Below the pieces are notes generated by a model that was given only the letters and a program-made list of their open reading frames with translations, had not been told where the DNA came from and did not search any database. The translations under genes were made by a program, and so were the position numbers. This document shows positions 45,015 through 53,284 of a stretch of 64,000 bases of DNA, in pieces (positions within the stretch are counted from its first letter, which is position 1; each line of letters begins with the position of its first letter). The stretch is from PALSA-612 sp046729255 (GTDB taxonomy: Bacteria > Actinomycetota > Thermoleophilia > Gaiellales > Gaiellaceae), in assembly GCA_046729255.1 (NCBI GenBank), contig JBKPGF010000011.1:1-64000 (forward strand). The letters are read 5' to 3'.

Positions 45015-46120
45015 GCGAGACCATTCAGGAGCGGGTGGACAGCGCCGCGGCCGCTGCCGCCGAATCGGACCCGAACGAGATTCTCCGCGTCGAGAACCTC
45101 GTCAAGTGGTTCCCGATCAAGGCCGGCGTCTTCAAGCACACGATCGGCCAAGTGCGTGCCGTCGACGGCGTCGACCTCAGCGTCCGCCGGGGCGAGACGC
45201 TGGGGATCGTCGGCGAGTCGGGCTGCGGCAAGACGACACTCGGCCGGACGATCATCAAGCTCACCGAGCCCACCGACGGGAAGATCATCTTCAAGGGCAC
45301 CGACATCACGTCGTTCAAGCGAAAGCAGATGCGGCCCGTGCGGCGGGACGTCCAGATCGTGTTCCAGGACCCGTACGCGTCCTTGAACCCGCGGATGACG
45401 GTGCGCGAGATCGTCGCCGAGCCGCTTCGCATCCACGGGCTCTACCGCGGGAAGGAAGGCCGCCGTAAGGTCGAGGGGCTGCTGCGCACGGTCGGCCTCA
45501 GCCCCGAGCACGCGAACCGCTTCCCCCACGAGTTCTCCGGGGGCCAGAGGCAGCGCATCGGCGTCGCCCGCTCGCTCGCGCTCAACCCCGAGCTGATGGT
45601 GCTCGACGAGCCGGTATCGGCGCTCGATGTCTCCATTCAGGCGCAGGTCGTGAATCTCCTCGCGCAGCTCCAGGACGAGTTCGGGCTCACGTACCTCTTC
45701 ATCGCCCACGACCTCTCAGTCGTCCGGCACATCTCCGACCGGGTCGCGGTCATGTATCTCGGCAAGGTGGTGGAGGTCGGTTCGCGACAGCAGATCTACG
45801 AGACGCCGATGCACCCGTACACGCAGGCGCTGCTGTCGGCCGTCCCGATCGAGTCCCCAGATCAGCGGGGCAGGCGCCACCGGATCATGCTCGAAGGGGA
45901 CGTGCCGAGCCCGGCGAACCCGCCCTCGGGCTGCCGCTTCCGCACACGTTGCTGGATGGCGCAGGAGATCTGCGCCCAGGAGGATCCGCCGCTCGTACCT
46001 CGCGGCGGCACGGGCCAGCCGGTCGCGTGCCACTTTGCCGAGGTGATGCGGCCGCTCGCGCTGGACGAGCAGCCCTCGGCCGACCGGGTGGGAGCACAAC
46101 CAAAGCGCTCGACGAGCTGA
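45011..46120 (+). CDS. ABC transporter ATPase (DppF/OppF family)
   Basis: 369 residues. Walker A GESGCGKT, signature FSGGQRQR, Walker B LMVLDEPVSALD; tail NPPSGCRFRTRC. GTG start overlaps the previous stop by 4 bp (GTGA). Completes the importer. Confidence 0.92.
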   Translation: MSETIQERVDSAAAAAAESDPNEILRVENLVKWFPIKAGVFKHTIGQVRAVDGVDLSVRRGETLGIVGESGCGKTTLGRTIIKLTEPTDGKIIFKGTDITSFKRKQMRPVRRDVQIVFQDPYASLNPRMTVREIVAEPLRIHGLYRGKEGRRKVEGLLRTVGLSPEHANRFPHEFSGGQRQRIGVARSLALNPELMVLDEPVSALDVSIQAQVVNLLAQLQDEFGLTYLFIAHDLSVVRHISDRVAVMYLGKVVEVGSRQQIYETPMHPYTQALLSAVPIESPDQRGRRHRIMLEGDVPSPANPPSGCRFRTRCWMAQEICAQEDPPLVPRGGTGQPVACHFAEVMRPLALDEQPSADRVGAQPKRSTS

Positions 46121-46157
46121 CGTTGTCGTCTAACTCTCTGCATCCGGGCTCGTCTGA

Positions 46158-46619
46158 ATGGGCATGAGACCGGTTCGGCCTCTCGTTTGTGAACGGGTTC
46201 GCGGCCAGATCTCCGTCGGGCTGGACGGCGAGCTGTCGCAGCTCGAGCGGGCGATGACCGCCTCGCATCTCGAGCGCTGCCGTGCCTGCCGGGAGTTCGA
46301 GCGCGAGGTCAGCGGCTTCACGCTCGCGCTACGCGAGACGCCGTTCGAAATCATGGCCAGGCCGGTCACGATCCAGCGCCCGCGCCGCCAGGCGGGGGTA
46401 CGGATCCAGATGGCCGCCGCCGCCGCGGTCGCCGTCGCCGTTCTCGTCGGCGCGAGCCAGGCGTTGCGCAGCCAGCCGATCGAGATCCAGCACAACTTCG
46501 TGCCCAAGACGCCCGAGAAGATGAACTACATGACGAGGAAGGACATGGAGCGCGAGCAGGCGATGCTCGCCCGCGCCCGCCCGGGCCACCCCGTCCAGCT
46601 CCTCGGCGCAGCTTTGTAA
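46158..46619 (+). CDS. Anti-sigma factor-like zinc-finger membrane protein
   Basis: 153 residues. A putative zinc-finger near 11-45, LVCERVRGQISVGLDGELS ... SHLERCRACREF, has the H-x3-C-x2-C pattern of ZAS/zf-HC2 anti-sigma domains; one membrane helix at about 84-103. No sigma factor gene is beside it; a partner elsewhere or another role is possible. ATG 46164 is an alternative start. Confidence 0.65.
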   Translation: MGMRPVRPLVCERVRGQISVGLDGELSQLERAMTASHLERCRACREFEREVSGFTLALRETPFEIMARPVTIQRPRRQAGVRIQMAAAAAVAVAVLVGASQALRSQPIEIQHNFVPKTPEKMNYMTRKDMEREQAMLARARPGHPVQLLGAAL

Positions 46620-46622
46620 TCA

Positions 46623-46648
46623 GCCCGAAAGTCTGACGACCTTCGGGC
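46623..46648. terminator. Hairpin after the anti-sigma-like gene
   Basis: GCCCGAA (46623-46629) pairs with TTCGGGC (46642-46648), 12-nt loop. Starts four bases past the stop. Confidence 0.45.
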
Positions 46649-46680
46649 GGGGAGAGATGGCCTCCGAGAGCGGCCGTGAG

Positions 46681-46705
46681 CCGCGCGCGCACATGTCGCG
46701 CGCGG
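46681..46705. terminator. Perfect GC hairpin with ACATG loop
   Basis: CCGCGCGCG pairs with CGCGCGCGG (9 bp), loop CACATGT. Lies between the convergent anti-sigma-like and DUF2007 genes. A related hairpin stands on the other side of DUF2007 (46974-47000). Confidence 0.5.
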
Positions 46706-46717
46706 CGGCGATCTTCG

Positions 46718-46936
46718 CTAGTCCGCTCGTGGTGTGGCGGCGAGGAGCTCGCGAGCAGCGTCGAGATCATCTTCAAGCACCAATACTCCTCGCCAACCGC
46801 CCCAGCCGCCACCGCGGCCGATGGCACCCTCGAGTGAGCGCTCACTGCACTGGAGCCCGTGGGCGCGCAGAAGCGAGCAGATCACGTCGGCTTCGCCTTG
46901 GCTCCCAACCACGGTGAGACGAACTACGTCAGACAC
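46718..46936 (-). CDS. DUF2007 small signalling-type protein
   Basis: 72 residues, no membrane segment. VRLTVVGSQGEADVICSLLR and a C-terminal VLEDDLDAARELL are the DUF2007 pattern. Fold known, role unknown. GTG start. Flanked on both sides by GC hairpins with ACATG in the loop. Confidence 0.75.
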   Translation of the reverse strand: MSDVVRLTVVGSQGEADVICSLLRAHGLQCSERSLEGAIGRGGGWGGWRGVLVLEDDLDAARELLAATPRAD

Positions 46937-46973
46937 TTCCTCAGTCTCGCCAATAATCGACAGTCAGTGCGCC

Positions 46974-47000
46974 ACCGCGCCCGACATGCGCGGGCGCGGT
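46974..47000. repeat. GC hairpin with ACATG loop upstream of DUF2007
   Basis: ACCGCGCCCG (46974-46983) pairs with CGGGCGCGGT (46991-47000), 10 bp, loop ACATGCG. Resembles the hairpin at 46681-46705 in stem composition and loop. Confidence 0.45.
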
Positions 47001-47026
47001 CCACCGTCACTTCTCGGAGAACGTCG

Positions 47027-47054
47027 CGCCAGGAAATCGTCAGATTTCCTGGCG
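47027..47054. terminator. 12-bp perfect hairpin downstream of the lipoprotein gene
   Basis: CGCCAGGAAATC (47027-47038) pairs with GATTTCCTGGCG (47043-47054), loop GTCA. The minus-strand gene ends at 47057, so this is its terminator. Confidence 0.6.
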
Positions 47055-47056
47055 AT

Positions 47057-47524
47057 TTAGTGTGAGCTGATGGGCTCGACGGCGATGCCCTGCGCTTTGA
47101 GGCTCGCCAGCACGCGGTTGGCCTTGTTCCAGCCCGGGAACTGCAACGCCTGTGATCCGGTCAGCAGGCCCTCCATGCCGCTCTGACCGGCATCGTGAGC
47201 CGTCCCGGCCAGGCCCGCGGCCAACTGGTGGAAGGCGTCGACGAGGTCGTCCGTCTCGTCGTCGAACCCGTCGGCGATGCCAGCGTCGTCGAGGTCGCTT
47301 GCGGCCTCGTCGATCGAGTCCGCTGCGTCGTTCATGCGCCGAATCAACTCCTCCAACGAGCCCGTGCCGACGGTGATCTGGGCGAGGGCGTAGTCGACGC
47401 GGTCTCGGCTGTTTCCGACGACGTCCGCGTACTCATCCTTCGAGACCGAACCGGCGCCGCTGCAGGCAGCGAGCGTCACCGCGGCGAGCGCAGCACAGGC
47501 GGCGAGCATCAGCGCGCGAACCAT
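47057..47524 (-). CDS. Lipoprotein, helical
   Basis: 155 residues. Lipobox LAAC (cysteine near 21) after a signal peptide; the mature part is helical, rich in Asp/Ala (about 30-110), and ends with a Trp/Asn-containing segment. No family recognised. ATG at 47524 preceded at 6 nt by TACGCT (47536-47531), identical to the prfA arrangement. Confidence 0.65.
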   Translation of the reverse strand: MVRALMLAACAALAAVTLAACSGAGSVSKDEYADVVGNSRDRVDYALAQITVGTGSLEELIRRMNDAADSIDEAASDLDDAGIADGFDDETDDLVDAFHQLAAGLAGTAHDAGQSGMEGLLTGSQALQFPGWNKANRVLASLKAQGIAVEPISSH

Positions 47525-47530
47525 GGCGGA

Positions 47531-47536
47531 AGCGTA
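47531..47536 (-). promoter_or_regulatory. -10 element for the 47524 lipoprotein
   Basis: TACGCT then 6 nt then ATG, with GGGC upstream as at prfA. Confidence 0.4.
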
Positions 47537-47581
47537 GCCCGACGGCCGTTAGTAGTCGATGAGCGTCCAGTTAGGCTCCGA

Positions 47582-47587
47582 TAGACT
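47582..47587 (+). promoter_or_regulatory. -10 element for atpD-atpC
   Basis: TAGACT, about 64 nt before the atpD start; gives a conventional leader. Needed because atpD no longer follows atpG. Confidence 0.35.
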
Positions 47588-47651
47588 TGCGGCACCCGCG
47601 TGGCAGCGCCCAGTCGCGCCACGACTTCCTCGAGAGCACATCAGGAGACGC

Positions 47652-49145
47652 ATGTCCGCCAAGGAGCAAGAGAACGTCGGCAAGATCGTCGAGATCAAGG
47701 GCGTCGTCATCGACGCCGTCTTCCCTGAGCGCCTGCCCGGGATCACGAGCGCGTTGCGCATAGCTATGACGGACGCGGACGGGGGCTCCGGCCGCGACCT
47801 CATCGCCGAGGTCCAGCAGCACCTGGGTGACGACCGCGTGCGTGCGGTCGCTATGGACTCGACGGACGGTCTGGCGCGTGGTGCCGACGCGGTCGACACC
47901 GGCGCTGCCATCAGCGTGCCCGTGGGGCCTGCGACTCTGGGTCGGCTCTGGAACGTCATCGGTGAGCAAATCGACAAGGGCGAGGCCGTGACCGACGCCG
48001 AGCGCTGGCCGATCCACCGGGACGCGCCGGAGTTCGCGGATCTCTCGCCGAAGCTCGAGGTGTTCGAGACGGGCATGAAGGTCGTCGACCTCGCGGCACC
48101 GTTCGTGCGCGGTGGCAAGATCGGCCTCTACGGTGGCGCGGGTCTCGGCAAGACCGTCCTCATCCAGGAGCTGATCCACAACGTCGCCACGCAGCACGCG
48201 GGAGTGTCGGTGTTCGCAGGCGTCGGGGAGAGGACTCGCGAGGGGAACGACCTGTGGCTCGAGATGCAGGAGTCAGGGGTCATCGACCGCGTTGCCCTCG
48301 TCTACGGCCAGATGAACGAGCCGCCCGGGGCGCGGCTGCGCGTCGGCCTGTCCGGCCTGACGATGGCTGAGTACTTCCGCGACCAGGGTCAGGATGTCCT
48401 CCTCTTCATCGACAACATCTTCCGCTTCGTCCAGGCGGGCTCCGAGGTGTCGGCGCTGCTCGGGCGCATGCCGAGCGCTGTCGGCTATCAGCCGACTCTG
48501 GCCAGCGAGATGGGGGAGCTCCAGGAGCGCATCACGTCGACCGCCACCGGCTCGGTGACATCCGTGCAGGCCATCTACGTCCCTGCGGACGACATGACCG
48601 ACCCGGCCCCGGCAGGGACGTTCGCTCACCTCGATGCCTTCATCGTCCTCTCCCGTCCTATCTCCGAGAAGGGCATCTACCCAGCGATCGATCCGCTGCA
48701 GTCGTTCTCGCGCGCGCTGCAGCCGGGCGTCATCTCGGACGACCACTACGAGACGGCGACGCGGGTGCTCGAGATCCTCCAGCGCTACAAGGACCTCCAG
48801 GACATCATCGCCATCCTCGGTATGGACGAGCTCTCGGACGAGGACAAGCTCACGGTGTCGCGGGCGCGGAAGATCGAGCGCTTCCTCTCGCAGGCGATGA
48901 ACGTCGCCGAGGCGTTCACCGCACGGCCGGGTGTGTACGTGAAGCTCGAGGACACCGTCAAGGGCTTCCGCGAGATCGTCGAGGGAAAGCACGACGAGGT
49001 GCCCGAGCAGGCGTTCTACATGGTCGGGACGATCGAGGATGCGCTGAAGGAAGCGCAGGGCTCGGTCACCGTCCCGGAGGCCGCCGAGGAGCTGGAGGCG
49101 GAAGAGGCCGAGGAAGCCGAAGCCGAGCCGGTCGCCGCCTCGTAG
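47652..49145 (+). CDS. atpD: F1Fo ATP synthase subunit beta
   Basis: 497 residues from ATG 47652, after AGGAGA; the frame opens earlier without protein character. P-loop GGAGLGKT at 161-168. GERTREGNDLW and ALLGRMPSAVGYQPTLASEM are catalytic-subunit signatures. A C-terminal tail of about 25 residues is Glu/Ala-rich. Catalytic subunit of F1; separated from the other subunit genes by 14.4 kb. Confidence 0.96.
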   Translation: MSAKEQENVGKIVEIKGVVIDAVFPERLPGITSALRIAMTDADGGSGRDLIAEVQQHLGDDRVRAVAMDSTDGLARGADAVDTGAAISVPVGPATLGRLWNVIGEQIDKGEAVTDAERWPIHRDAPEFADLSPKLEVFETGMKVVDLAAPFVRGGKIGLYGGAGLGKTVLIQELIHNVATQHAGVSVFAGVGERTREGNDLWLEMQESGVIDRVALVYGQMNEPPGARLRVGLSGLTMAEYFRDQGQDVLLFIDNIFRFVQAGSEVSALLGRMPSAVGYQPTLASEMGELQERITSTATGSVTSVQAIYVPADDMTDPAPAGTFAHLDAFIVLSRPISEKGIYPAIDPLQSFSRALQPGVISDDHYETATRVLEILQRYKDLQDIIAILGMDELSDEDKLTVSRARKIERFLSQAMNVAEAFTARPGVYVKLEDTVKGFREIVEGKHDEVPEQAFYMVGTIEDALKEAQGSVTVPEAAEELEAEEAEEAEAEPVAAS

Positions 49146-49150
49146 GGACA

Positions 49151-49576
49151 GTGGCGGACGGGCGCAAGCAGTTCGAGGTATCGCTCGTGACGCCGGAAGG
49201 CCCGGCGTACGAGGGCAACGCCGAGATGGTGGTCGTGCCGGGCGCGGCGGGCGAGATCGGCGTGCTCGCGCGCCACGCGCCGCTCGTCGCGATGCTGAAG
49301 GCGGGCTCGACGCGCATCCACGTCGATGACGCCAAGGTCCTCGAGTTCGCAACCGGCCCGGGCTTCTTCAAGGTCGAGCAGGACCGCGCCCTTGCGCTCG
49401 TCGACGACGCCGTCGACTCTCGCGAGATCGACACGGAGCGCGCGCAGCAGCAGCTCGAGGAGGCGAGGGCCGAGCTGGAGCGCGTCGAAGCGGGCGAATC
49501 GGACGCGGACCGTTGGCAGCTCGAGCAGCGCATGCGGCATGCCGAGAACCAGCTGTCGGTCTCGGGTCGGGCGTAA
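49151..49576 (+). CDS. atpC: F1Fo ATP synthase subunit epsilon
   Basis: 141 residues, GTG start. SLVTPEGPAYEG and VVPGAAGEIGVLARHAPL are family signatures; the C-terminal half is the two-helix domain that inhibits F1. Directly after atpD, so the pair moved or stayed together. Confidence 0.93.
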   Translation: MADGRKQFEVSLVTPEGPAYEGNAEMVVVPGAAGEIGVLARHAPLVAMLKAGSTRIHVDDAKVLEFATGPGFFKVEQDRALALVDDAVDSREIDTERAQQQLEEARAELERVEAGESDADRWQLEQRMRHAENQLSVSGRA

Positions 49577-49606
49577 GGGAGATCCGGCAACGCGTGTCGC
49601 GGCTGG

Positions 49607-49612
49607 TATAGA
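49607..49612 (+). promoter_or_regulatory. -10 element for leaderless metH transcript
   Basis: TATAGA then exactly 6 nt (GGCCGC) then ATG. No B12 riboswitch was seen in the 42-nt gap. Confidence 0.4.
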
Positions 49613-49618
49613 GGCCGC

Positions 49619-52600
49619 ATGAGCGCTGCCGACCGCCTGCAGACGCTCCTCGAGCAGGAGATCGTCGTCCTCGACGGCTCGTGGGGGGTCTTGATCCAGC
49701 GCGAGGTCCGCGGCGAGGAGGCGTACCGGGGCGAGCGCTTCCGCGATCACCCGCGCGACGTGGCGGGCGACCCCGACCTGCTCAATCTCACGAACCCGGA
49801 GATCATCCTCGACATCCATCGGGCGTACTTCGCCGCCGGCGCGCACATCGCGACGACGAACACGTTCACCGCCACCTCGATCGGACAGGCCGACTATGGC
49901 CTCGAGCCGTGGGTGGCCGAGATGAACGTCGCCGGGGCGCGGCTCGCGCGGCAGGCAGCCGACGAGGCAGGCGGGTTCGTTGCCGGCTCCGTCGGGCCGC
50001 TCAACGTCACGCTGTCGCTCTCGCCGAACGTCGACGACCCTGCGTACCGGGCTGTCACCTTCGACGAGGTGCAGGCTGCATACGCGGAGCAAATTGCCGC
50101 GCTCGTCGAGGGCGGCGTCGACCTCCTCCTGATCGAGACGGTGTTCGACACGCTGAATGCGAAGGCGGCGATCGCGGCCGCGCTCGACGTCGCGCCCGAC
50201 ACGCCGCGCTGGATCTCGTTCACCGCCATCGATGCGAGCGGCCGCAACCTGTCGGGTCAGACGGTCGAGGCGTTCTGGCTCTCCGTCGAGCACGCCGAGC
50301 CCTTGCTCGTCGGGGTCAACTGCTCGCTCGGCGCGACCGAGATGCGTCCGTACGTCGAGGGCCTCTCGGACGTCGCGTCGACCTTCGTCTCCTGCCACCC
50401 GAACGCTGGCCTCCCGAACGAGCTGGGGCTTCACGACGAGCAGCCCGGCGACACGAGCCGCTACCTGCGGGAGTTCGCGGAGGACGGGCTCGTGAACGTC
50501 GTCGGTGGCTGCTGCGGGACGACGCCCGAGCACGTGAGGGCGATCGCCGCCGTGGTCAGGGGTCTGACGCCCAGAAAGGTCCCGGAGCGACGGCGCCAAC
50601 CGGTGTTCAGCGGCCTCGAGCCGTTCGCGATCGGGCCCGACACAGGATTTGTCGTCGTCGGCGAGCGGACGAACGTCACCGGCTCGGCCCGCTTCCGGAG
50701 CCTGATCGAGGGCGACGACTTCCAGGCCGCGCTCGACGTCGCACTCGATCAGGTTCGGGGCGGAGCGAACCTCCTCGACGTGAACATGGATGCGGACCTC
50801 CTCGACTCCGAGGCGGCAATGACGCGGTTCCTCAACCTCGTCGCGACAGAGCCGGAGGCGGCGCTCCTGCCGATCATGGTCGACAGCTCGCGCTTCTCGG
50901 TGCTCGAAGCCGGCCTCAAGTGCGTCCAGGGGAAGGGCGTCGCGAACTCGCTGAGCCTGAAGGAGGGGGAGGACGCGTTCCTCGACCAAGCGCGTCGCGT
51001 GCGGCGGCTCGGCGCGGCGGCGCTCGTGATGGCGTTCGACGAGCAGGGCCAGGCCGACACGGTCGAGCGGAAGGTCGAGATCTGCGAGCGCGCGTACCGG
51101 CTGCTGACGGAGCGTGCGGGGTTTGTGCCGGAGGACATCATCTTCGACCCGAACATCCTCGCCATCGGCACGGGCATCGAGGAGCATGCGGAGTTCGCGA
51201 AGGCGTTCATCGAGGCGACGAGGCTGATCAAGGAGCGCTGCCCGGGGGCGAGCGTATCGGGCGGAATCTCGAATCTCTCCTTTTCGTTCAGGGGCGCTGA
51301 GCACGTGCGCGAGGCGATCCACTCTGCCTTCCTGTTCCATGCGATCCAGGCGGGGCTCGACATGGGCATCGTCAACGCCGGGCAGCTGGCCGTCTACGAG
51401 GACATCCGCCCGGAGCTGCTCGAGCTCGTCGAGGATCTCATCTTCGACCGTCGCCCCGACGCGACCGAGCGGCTGCTCGACTACGCACAGCGCGTCGAAG
51501 GCGACGCGACGAAGCGGGAGGTCGATCTCTCCTGGCGAGAGCAGCCGGTCGAGAAGCGGCTCGAGCATGCCCTCGTCCACGGCATCGTCGACTACATCGA
51601 GGAGGACGTCGAGGAGGCACGCTGCACCCACGACCGGCCGCTCGATGTGATCGAAGGCCCGCTGATGGACGGCATGCAGGTCGTCGGCGATCTCTTCGGG
51701 TCCGGCCGGATGTTCCTGCCTCAGGTCGTGAAGAGCGCACGCGCGATGAAGCGCGCGGTCGGATATCTCGAGCCCTTCATGGAGGAAGAGCGCGGCGAGT
51801 CAGGGGCCGCTCGGTCGCGTGGCACGGTCGTCCTCGCCACCGTCAAGGGCGACGTCCACGACATCGGGAAGAACATCGTCGGGGTCGTGCTCGGATGCAA
51901 CAACTACGACGTCGTCGACCTCGGAGTCATGGTGCCGGCGGACAAGGTGCTCGCGACGGCGAACGAGGTGGGCGCCGACATCGTCGGCCTCTCCGGCCTC
52001 ATCACGCCCTCCCTCGACGAGATGGTGCACGCAGCACGTGAGATGGAGCGGCGCGGCGAGACGCGGCCGCTGCTGATCGGCGGCGCGACGACGTCGAAGC
52101 TGCATACGGCGGTGCGGATCGCCCCCGAGTACTCCTCGCCGACGGTGCACGTGCTCGATGCCTCGCGGGTCGTCAACGTCGTGTCTGCGCTCCTCGACCG
52201 AGAGCGGCGCCCGGCGTTCGAGCGGGAGAACGTCGCGCTCCAGGACACGCTGCGCGAGCAGCACGCCGAGCGCGGGCGAAGGCTCTTCCTGCCGCTCGCG
52301 GACGCCCGGGCACGGCGCCACCGTGTGGGATTCGACGAGCTGCCTTCCCCGCCGTTCACCGGCACGCGCGAGCTGGCGCCCGATCTCAAGAAGCTCGTCC
52401 AGTACGTGGACTGGACGTTCTTCTTCCACGCCTGGGGGTTGAAAGGCCGCTATCCGAAGATCCTCGAACAGCCGGCGGCGAAGGACCTGTTCGACGACGC
52501 CTTGGCCTTGCTCGACGAGCTCGCTCAGGGCGCCCTCTTACGGCCACGTGGCATCTACGGCTTCTGGCCCGCCGCTGCGGATGGGGACGACATCGTCGTC

Positions 52601-53200
52601 GACGGGTCGCGGCTCTGCTTCCTGCGCCAGCAGGCCGACCACGGCGACTCGCGCCCGAACCGCTGCCTTGCGGACTACGTCGCACCGGAGGGCGATGCGA
52701 TCGGCGCCTTCGCCGTCTCGATCGACGGCGCGGAGGAGCTCTCCGCGCGCTATGCCGAGGAACAGGACGACTACCGGTCGATCATGGTCAAGGCGCTCGC
52801 CGATCGGTTGGCCGAGGCGTTTGCAGAGCATGCTCACGAACAGGCCCGGCACGAGTGGTACGCGCCGACGGAGACGTTGTCGGCGGGCGGCCTCATCGAG
52901 GAGCGCTACCGCGGGATCCGACCGGCGTTCGGCTATCCGGCCTGTCCCGACCACTCTGAGAAGCGGCCACTCTTCGCGCTGCTCGGCGCCGGGCAGGCCG
53001 GCATGTCGCTCACGGAGACGTGCGCGATGCTTCCCGCCTCGAGCGTCAGCGGCATCTTCATCCACCATCCGCAGTCGAGGTACTTCTCGGTAGGCCGGAT
53101 CGGTCGAGACCAAGCCGAGGACTATGCAGTGCGCAAGGGCATGCCGCTGGCGGAAGTAGAGCGTTGGTTGAGCCCGAACCTCGGCTACGAGCCGGGTTGA
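49619..53200 (+). CDS. metH: Cobalamin-dependent methionine synthase
   Basis: 1193 residues, all four modules. Homocysteine/zinc module 1-320 with C235 (VNCSLGA), C298 and C299 (GGCCG). Folate-binding module about 345-600, GERTNVTGSARF. Cap and B12 modules about 640-880, with DVHDIG (D745, H747) as the cobalt ligand motif. C-terminal SAM reactivation module to the end. Makes methionine from homocysteine and methyl-folate. A stand-alone gene with its own -10. ahcY 5 kb downstream makes the homocysteine. Confidence 0.97.
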   Translation: MSAADRLQTLLEQEIVVLDGSWGVLIQREVRGEEAYRGERFRDHPRDVAGDPDLLNLTNPEIILDIHRAYFAAGAHIATTNTFTATSIGQADYGLEPWVAEMNVAGARLARQAADEAGGFVAGSVGPLNVTLSLSPNVDDPAYRAVTFDEVQAAYAEQIAALVEGGVDLLLIETVFDTLNAKAAIAAALDVAPDTPRWISFTAIDASGRNLSGQTVEAFWLSVEHAEPLLVGVNCSLGATEMRPYVEGLSDVASTFVSCHPNAGLPNELGLHDEQPGDTSRYLREFAEDGLVNVVGGCCGTTPEHVRAIAAVVRGLTPRKVPERRRQPVFSGLEPFAIGPDTGFVVVGERTNVTGSARFRSLIEGDDFQAALDVALDQVRGGANLLDVNMDADLLDSEAAMTRFLNLVATEPEAALLPIMVDSSRFSVLEAGLKCVQGKGVANSLSLKEGEDAFLDQARRVRRLGAAALVMAFDEQGQADTVERKVEICERAYRLLTERAGFVPEDIIFDPNILAIGTGIEEHAEFAKAFIEATRLIKERCPGASVSGGISNLSFSFRGAEHVREAIHSAFLFHAIQAGLDMGIVNAGQLAVYEDIRPELLELVEDLIFDRRPDATERLLDYAQRVEGDATKREVDLSWREQPVEKRLEHALVHGIVDYIEEDVEEARCTHDRPLDVIEGPLMDGMQVVGDLFGSGRMFLPQVVKSARAMKRAVGYLEPFMEEERGESGAARSRGTVVLATVKGDVHDIGKNIVGVVLGCNNYDVVDLGVMVPADKVLATANEVGADIVGLSGLITPSLDEMVHAAREMERRGETRPLLIGGATTSKLHTAVRIAPEYSSPTVHVLDASRVVNVVSALLDRERRPAFERENVALQDTLREQHAERGRRLFLPLADARARRHRVGFDELPSPPFTGTRELAPDLKKLVQYVDWTFFFHAWGLKGRYPKILEQPAAKDLFDDALALLDELAQGALLRPRGIYGFWPAAADGDDIVVDGSRLCFLRQQADHGDSRPNRCLADYVAPEGDAIGAFAVSIDGAEELSARYAEEQDDYRSIMVKALADRLAEAFAEHAHEQARHEWYAPTETLSAGGLIEERYRGIRPAFGYPACPDHSEKRPLFALLGAGQAGMSLTETCAMLPASSVSGIFIHHPQSRYFSVGRIGRDQAEDYAVRKGMPLAEVERWLSPNLGYEPG

Positions 53201-53226
53201 GCGGAAAGCGGCTCCGCCGCGTCGGG

Positions 53227-53232
53227 TATCGT
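53227..53232 (+). promoter_or_regulatory. -10 element for a short leader ORF
   Basis: TATCGT, then 6 nt, then the ATG at 53239. Fits the leaderless pattern. Confidence 0.35.
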
Positions 53233-53238
53233 GGCGCG

Positions 53239-53280
53239 ATGCGACGACCGTGCCACGTCGGTGCGATGAGTCGCTTCTGA
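53239..53280 (+). CDS. Short leader ORF before the LCP gene
   Basis: 13 codons (MRRPCHVGAMSRF) and TGA, four bases before the LCP gene's GTG. Preceded by a -10 at the leaderless spacing. If translated, it would carry ribosomes onto the next start, which has no ribosome site of its own. Speculative. Confidence 0.35.
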   Translation: MRRPCHVGAMSRF

Positions 53281-53284
53281 GAAC

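Noticed and set aside
49577..49618. Cobalamin or SAM riboswitch before metH
   Set aside because: The gap is only 42 nt and the -10 hexamer lies at 6 nt from the start, leaving no leader.
49016..51631. 871-residue minus-strand open frame opposite atpC and metH
   Set aside because: Arg/Asp/Leu-rich, no domains; it mirrors strongly conserved metH in the opposite strand. High GC makes such long shadow frames.
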